From: Rhodoferax sp.
Lineage (GTDB): Bacteria; Pseudomonadota; Gammaproteobacteria; Burkholderiales; Burkholderiaceae_C
Direction: 5' to 3'
Length of the DNA stretch: 16,071 bases
Assembly: GCA_030833685.1 (NCBI GenBank)
Contig: JAURGS010000031.1
Span: 1 to 16,071, forward strand
Shown piece after piece: positions 13,336-16,071 of this stretch (position 1 is the first letter of the stretch; the number at the start of each line of letters is the position of its first letter). The position numbers and the translations under genes were made by a program. Below the pieces are notes generated by a model. The model saw only the letters and a program-made list of their open reading frames with translations. It searched no databases and had not been told where the DNA came from.

Positions 13336-14988
13336 TCAGGTGCCTGGGCGGCAGCCCTCGGTGATGTCCAGATTTTTGTTTCGCGCCTGGGTTTGCACTT
13401 GGGCAAGCCCCAATACGGTGTGAAACAGGTTGTCATGTGAATAGGGCTGACCCGCTTTTTTCGCCAGGCAATCCGTCTTCAGACCCGCACGCGACTGCCA
13501 TGCTGGCGAGACCCACATCACCATGGGCACGTGCGTTTGCTCAAGCGGCGCAATGGCATAGGGCATGCCGTGCAAGAACAGTCCGTTTTCGCCGAGCGAT
13601 TCACCGTGGTCTGACACGAACAACAGCGCACTGGGCCTGGCCTGCTGTTTCAGCCACTGAATCAGGCTGGCCAACACATGGTCGGTGTAACGGGCGGTAT
13701 TGTCATAAGCGTTGACTATCGTAGACAACTCGCAGTTTTGCAGGGCCTGGTTGGTGCATTCAGGCAAAAAATGTTTGCGTGCTTGGGGAACGCGCTTGAA
13801 ATAAGCTGGCCCGTGGCTGCCCATCATGTGCAAGACGGCCACCGTACCCCGTGCGCGCCGAGATGGCTCAAGTTTTTGCAATTGCCCGGGCAATTGCGCC
13901 AGCAAAATCTCATCGAAGCACTCACCCTGCGAACATAGCGCCGGGTCAGACAAGCCCCCAGTGTCCAGGTGCGGTATCCGCTCGCAAATGCCTTTGCAAC
14001 CCGACTGGTTGTCAAGCCAGGTTACCGCCAGACCCGCGCGCTGCAAGACATCGAGCAAGTTCTCCAGGTTCTGCGCGTCCCGATCATCCTCGCGGCCCAG
14101 CGGCGAGAACATACACGGCAGCGACACCTGCGTGTTGGTGCCACAGGCGCTAACCTTGTCAAAATAAACCAACTCACCGCTGGCTTTCAACGGCGAGAGT
14201 TCCGGGCTGGTGTCTCGCGCATAGCCCGCCAGGCCCACGTTGGCCGCACGCAGCGTCTCACCCACCACCACCAATAACAAAGGGGCGTCCGCAGCAGCAA
14301 GCCCAACCGCCCCGGTGTAGCGGGCGTCCTCTCCCACGCTGACCAGGGGCTTGCTCACATCTGCCGCGCGCCCCACACCCAACTGCGCCAGGGCATAGAC
14401 GGTGTTGTAAGGGTTGATCATGTAGCGCAGACTTTTGTGGTTGCGCATGGTCGAGGCAAGGTCCTGAAAAGCCAGACGGCCAGCGATGACCGTCAGCACA
14501 ATGGCGATCGCCACAAACAGCAGGCGCTGCCACGCGGCGCGCCGCCAACTCAGTGGGCGCACATCCTGACGCCACCACCACACGCCAGGCAAGACAAAGC
14601 CCCAAAGCGCTGGCCACAGCATGTCAATGCTCAGAAGATCCCTGACCTCACGGGCATCGGTGTGCAGTGCGTTGGCAATCATGGTCGGGTCAATGACCAC
14701 GCGGTACGCCAGCATGAAATAGGTGGTGGTTGCCGACGCGGCTAAAAACACCACACCCAGCAACTTCCGCCAAGGGCCCAACAGGCTTAAGCCCAGGAAT
14801 ACAAAATTAACGCTCAGCAGCAAGGCGCCCAGGGCAAGTGTGCTGGGCCAGGTCGCCCCTTGCAGCTCCGGCAGGCGCCACAGTGCCTGCCAAAAGGGCC
14901 AGTTGCCGAAGGTTGCCAACCAGACAGCCATGAGGGCCACCAAGGTCAGCGGATGCCAAACACTTCGGTGCACTTTGATTGCGATCAC
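13336..14988 (-). CDS. eptA: Lipid A phosphoethanolamine transferase, EptA family
   Basis: Inner-membrane transferase that moves phosphoethanolamine from phosphatidylethanolamine to lipid A phosphate, releasing diacylglycerol; the modification lowers polymyxin binding. It has 550 residues with GTG start at 14988; GGGAG lies a little over 10 bases upstream. About five N-terminal helices (to residue ~175) precede the periplasmic alkaline-phosphatase-like domain. Metal and catalytic residues by motif: Glu244 in VVVGETLRAANVGLAGY; Thr286 in CGTNTQVSLPCMFSPLG as phosphothreonine nucleophile, flanked by the Cys282/Cys292 pair; HMMGSHGPAYFKR (387-399); YDNTARYTDHVL; and Asp460-His461 in FVSDHGESLGENGLFLHG. 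Further cysteines in the catalytic domain fit the family's disulfides. Transferase activity is well supported; lipid A rather than another acceptor is by family similarity. Confidence 0.93.
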   Translation of the reverse strand: MIAIKVHRSVWHPLTLVALMAVWLATFGNWPFWQALWRLPELQGATWPSTLALGALLLSVNFVFLGLSLLGPWRKLLGVVFLAASATTTYFMLAYRVVIDPTMIANALHTDAREVRDLLSIDMLWPALWGFVLPGVWWWRQDVRPLSWRRAAWQRLLFVAIAIVLTVIAGRLAFQDLASTMRNHKSLRYMINPYNTVYALAQLGVGRAADVSKPLVSVGEDARYTGAVGLAAADAPLLLVVVGETLRAANVGLAGYARDTSPELSPLKASGELVYFDKVSACGTNTQVSLPCMFSPLGREDDRDAQNLENLLDVLQRAGLAVTWLDNQSGCKGICERIPHLDTGGLSDPALCSQGECFDEILLAQLPGQLQKLEPSRRARGTVAVLHMMGSHGPAYFKRVPQARKHFLPECTNQALQNCELSTIVNAYDNTARYTDHVLASLIQWLKQQARPSALLFVSDHGESLGENGLFLHGMPYAIAPLEQTHVPMVMWVSPAWQSRAGLKTDCLAKKAGQPYSHDNLFHTVLGLAQVQTQARNKNLDITEGCRPGT

Positions 14989-15018
14989 GTTAACCTGCTC
15001 CCACGCTCGAGCGGAGAA

Positions 15019-15339
15019 TTATCGTGTCGGCTGCGCATCACCCGGCCACCACGTGCCACATGACCAGCATTGCTCAAACCCACCCTCGACCTGCTCACCG
15101 CAAACGCAGGTCCAGCGCCGCTGCTGGATATGGGTGAGGTCGTGCAAGAGCTGACGAGCGCGCGGTTCCTGCTCAGGATGTTCAATCCACACTTCGGGGC
15201 CGCATTGGTCTGGTGGCAATTCGCCGGCGCCGGCGATCAGATACTGGCGCTGCACCGTCGCGGCAATGCCCTCGAAGCACAACGCGTCCGCCCACAGCGT
15301 GGCGATGATCAAATTCGGAGCCTGTGTCAGGAAAAGCAT
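15019..15339 (-). CDS. DUF2007-type protein with C-terminal zinc ribbon
   Basis: 106-residue cytoplasmic protein from ATG 15339. The N-terminal half matches my memory of the DUF2007 'putative signal-transducing' domain: FLTQAPNLIIATLWADAL, CFEGIAATVQRQYLIAGAGE and LPPDQCGPEVWI, then EPRARQLLHDL. The C-terminal part has four cysteines arranged CVCG...CWSCG (C78, C80, C91, C94) among tryptophans, which looks like a small zinc ribbon. There is no signal peptide or membrane helix. The stop (15019-15021) is 30 bases before the eptA GTG on the same strand, so the two may be cotranscribed. The family's molecular role is unknown. GGGAGG lies about a dozen bases upstream of the ATG. Confidence 0.85.
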   Translation of the reverse strand: MLFLTQAPNLIIATLWADALCFEGIAATVQRQYLIAGAGELPPDQCGPEVWIEHPEQEPRARQLLHDLTHIQQRRWTCVCGEQVEGGFEQCWSCGTWWPGDAQPTR

Positions 15340-15430
15340 GGTGGTGGAAAATCCCTCCCAAGCTTAGCCGCTTTTTAGGGGTACGCTGTACCAGTTGGTG
15401 CGCGTGCACAAACCAGCTTTGATCGAATCC
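15340..15430. other. Divergent intergenic spacer, presumed promoter region for both flanking genes
   Basis: 91 bases separate the start of the DUF2007 gene (- strand) from the start of the aspartic protease gene (+ strand), so promoters for both directions should lie here. I see no convincing -35/-10 pair by eye. The only structured element is the short inverted repeat listed separately. Confidence 0.4.
15380..15392. repeat. Short perfect inverted repeat GGTAC-GCT-GTACC
   Basis: A 5-base arm, 3-base loop and 5-base arm in the middle of the divergent spacer. It could be an operator half-site pair. At this length a chance occurrence is quite possible, and no second copy was noticed. Confidence 0.25.
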
Positions 15431-15976
15431 ATGCCCTCCCCTGAGAATTCTCCCCAACGCAGCCCAGACAATGGGTCACGTCCCACCGGACTGGTTAGCG
15501 GGGCAGGCGCGATCGTGACCTTTTGGCTGGTGCTGATACTGGCCCTGTACCTGATCATGAAGCAGGTGATCGCGCCATCAACGCCGGTGGTGAGCGCGCA
15601 AGGTGACTTGAAAATCGAGCGCTCGCGCGACGGGCATTTCTATGCCCCGGGCAAGATCAACGACGAGCCCGTGCTGTTTTTGATCGACACCGGCGCGTCT
15701 TTGGTGGTCGTCGATGAATCATTGGCGCAGCGGGCCGGCTTGCAGGGCGGTAAGGCCACGCGCTTTGCCACGGCCAATGGCAGCATGCCAGGCCGTGTAG
15801 TCTCAGGCGCCACGGTAAGCTTGGGGCCTTTGTCGGTCAGTGGCCTGGATATCGGCGTGGGACTTCAATTGGGTGGGCAAGTGGGCGGCAAAGACCGCGC
15901 CTTGCTGGGCCAAAATTTCTTGTCGCGCTTTAACATCCGACTCGGTCGCGACGAGATGGTGCTGCAAGCCCGCTAA
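15431..15976 (+). CDS. Membrane-anchored retropepsin-like aspartic protease (clan AA)
   Basis: 181 residues from ATG 15431; a start at 15395 in the same frame would add 12 residues and cannot be excluded. A Pro/Ser-rich cytoplasmic tail (1-24) precedes one transmembrane helix at about 25-46 (VTFWLVLILALYLIM), then a periplasmic single-lobe retropepsin domain. The active-site motif is FLIDTGASLVVVD with Asp86 (DTGAS), preceded by DGHFYAPGKINDEPV. The second family motif is LLGQNFLSRFN at 158-168, before VLQAR at the C terminus. Bacterial proteins of this layout (TIGR02281-type) are thought to act as homodimers like retroviral proteases; their substrates are mostly unknown. It is divergent from the DUF2007 gene and apparently monocistronic in the window. 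Confidence 0.9.
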   Translation: MPSPENSPQRSPDNGSRPTGLVSGAGAIVTFWLVLILALYLIMKQVIAPSTPVVSAQGDLKIERSRDGHFYAPGKINDEPVLFLIDTGASLVVVDESLAQRAGLQGGKATRFATANGSMPGRVVSGATVSLGPLSVSGLDIGVGLQLGGQVGGKDRALLGQNFLSRFNIRLGRDEMVLQAR

Positions 15977-16071
15977 GCAGCCATCGCAGGGCATGGTTGC
16001 AAGGGCGCAAAATTCGCATCGCACCGCATGATGCGTCTGCCAATGGTCACTGTGCCCCGATCGCGACGGCA
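15977..16071. other. Terminal 95 bases, no supported gene
   Basis: After the protease stop there is no clear hairpin terminator. An ATG at 16028 (or 16031) opens a frame that runs to the window edge and could be the first dozen codons of another + strand gene. No good ribosome-binding site precedes it, and too little is present to judge. Confidence 0.4.

Noticed and set aside
16025..16035. CGCAT-G-ATGCG inverted repeat after the protease gene
   Set aside because: It is too short and its loop too small for a terminator hairpin, and no T-tract follows.

Overview
The window looks like a stretch of a betaproteobacterial chromosome, most likely from Burkholderiales and probably Comamonadaceae-like. 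That placement rests on gene content (a DUF6279-type lipoprotein, a DUF2007 zinc-ribbon protein, a membrane-anchored retropepsin-like protease, and DgkA/EptA), on GC-rich sequence, and on tightly packed operons. It is inference, not phylogeny. There are no RNA genes, insertion sequences, CRISPR arrays or long repeats. Coding density is very high.

Region 1 (1-11984, + strand) is one compact twelve-gene operon whose start lies upstream of the window. Ten of its eleven junctions are 4-base or 8-base start/stop overlaps or gaps of 3-4 bases that I could check base by base, and the eleventh follows the same pattern. First comes a branched-chain-amino-acid-type ABC importer: a LivH permease fragment, LivM, LivG and LivF. 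Next is an aconitase-superfamily hydratase in two subunits (LeuC/LeuD-like). Then come the two subunits of an ATP-dependent hydantoinase/5-oxoprolinase (HyuB then HyuA), an isochorismatase-fold hydrolase, a fumarate-reductase-type FAD protein, an isocitrate lyase/PEP mutase family C-C lyase, and a protein in which a 4-oxalocrotonate-tautomerase-like domain appears joined to a SnoaL/NTF2-like domain.

Read as a pathway, the operon suggests import of a polar amide, imide or lactam and ATP-driven ring opening by HyuAB. Deamidation and/or desaturation to an unsaturated dicarboxylate would follow, then hydration by the LeuCD-like enzyme to a malate or citramalate analogue, and cleavage by the lyase to a 2-oxoacid plus a short acid. 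The hydratase-lyase pair resembles the dimethylmaleate hydratase/dimethylmalate lyase steps of clostridial nicotinate fermentation. I do not recognise the whole set as a described pathway. Three of its members have departures from family norms at key positions: the isochorismatase has Gly where the nucleophilic Cys should be, the LeuD-like subunit has an unusual specificity loop, and the FAD protein appears to lack the fumarate-reductase catalytic Arg.

Region 2 (12009-13333, + strand) holds a DUF6279-type lipoprotein and DgkA, an integral-membrane diacylglycerol kinase. Region 3 (13336-15339, - strand) holds a DUF2007 zinc-ribbon protein followed by an EptA-type lipid A phosphoethanolamine transferase. 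dgkA and eptA converge with only 2 bases between their stop codons. They are functionally matched, because EptA releases diacylglycerol and DgkA recycles it.

Region 4 (15431-15976, + strand) is a membrane-anchored retropepsin-like aspartic protease, divergent from the DUF2007 gene across a 91-base spacer. The last 95 bases hold no gene I can support.
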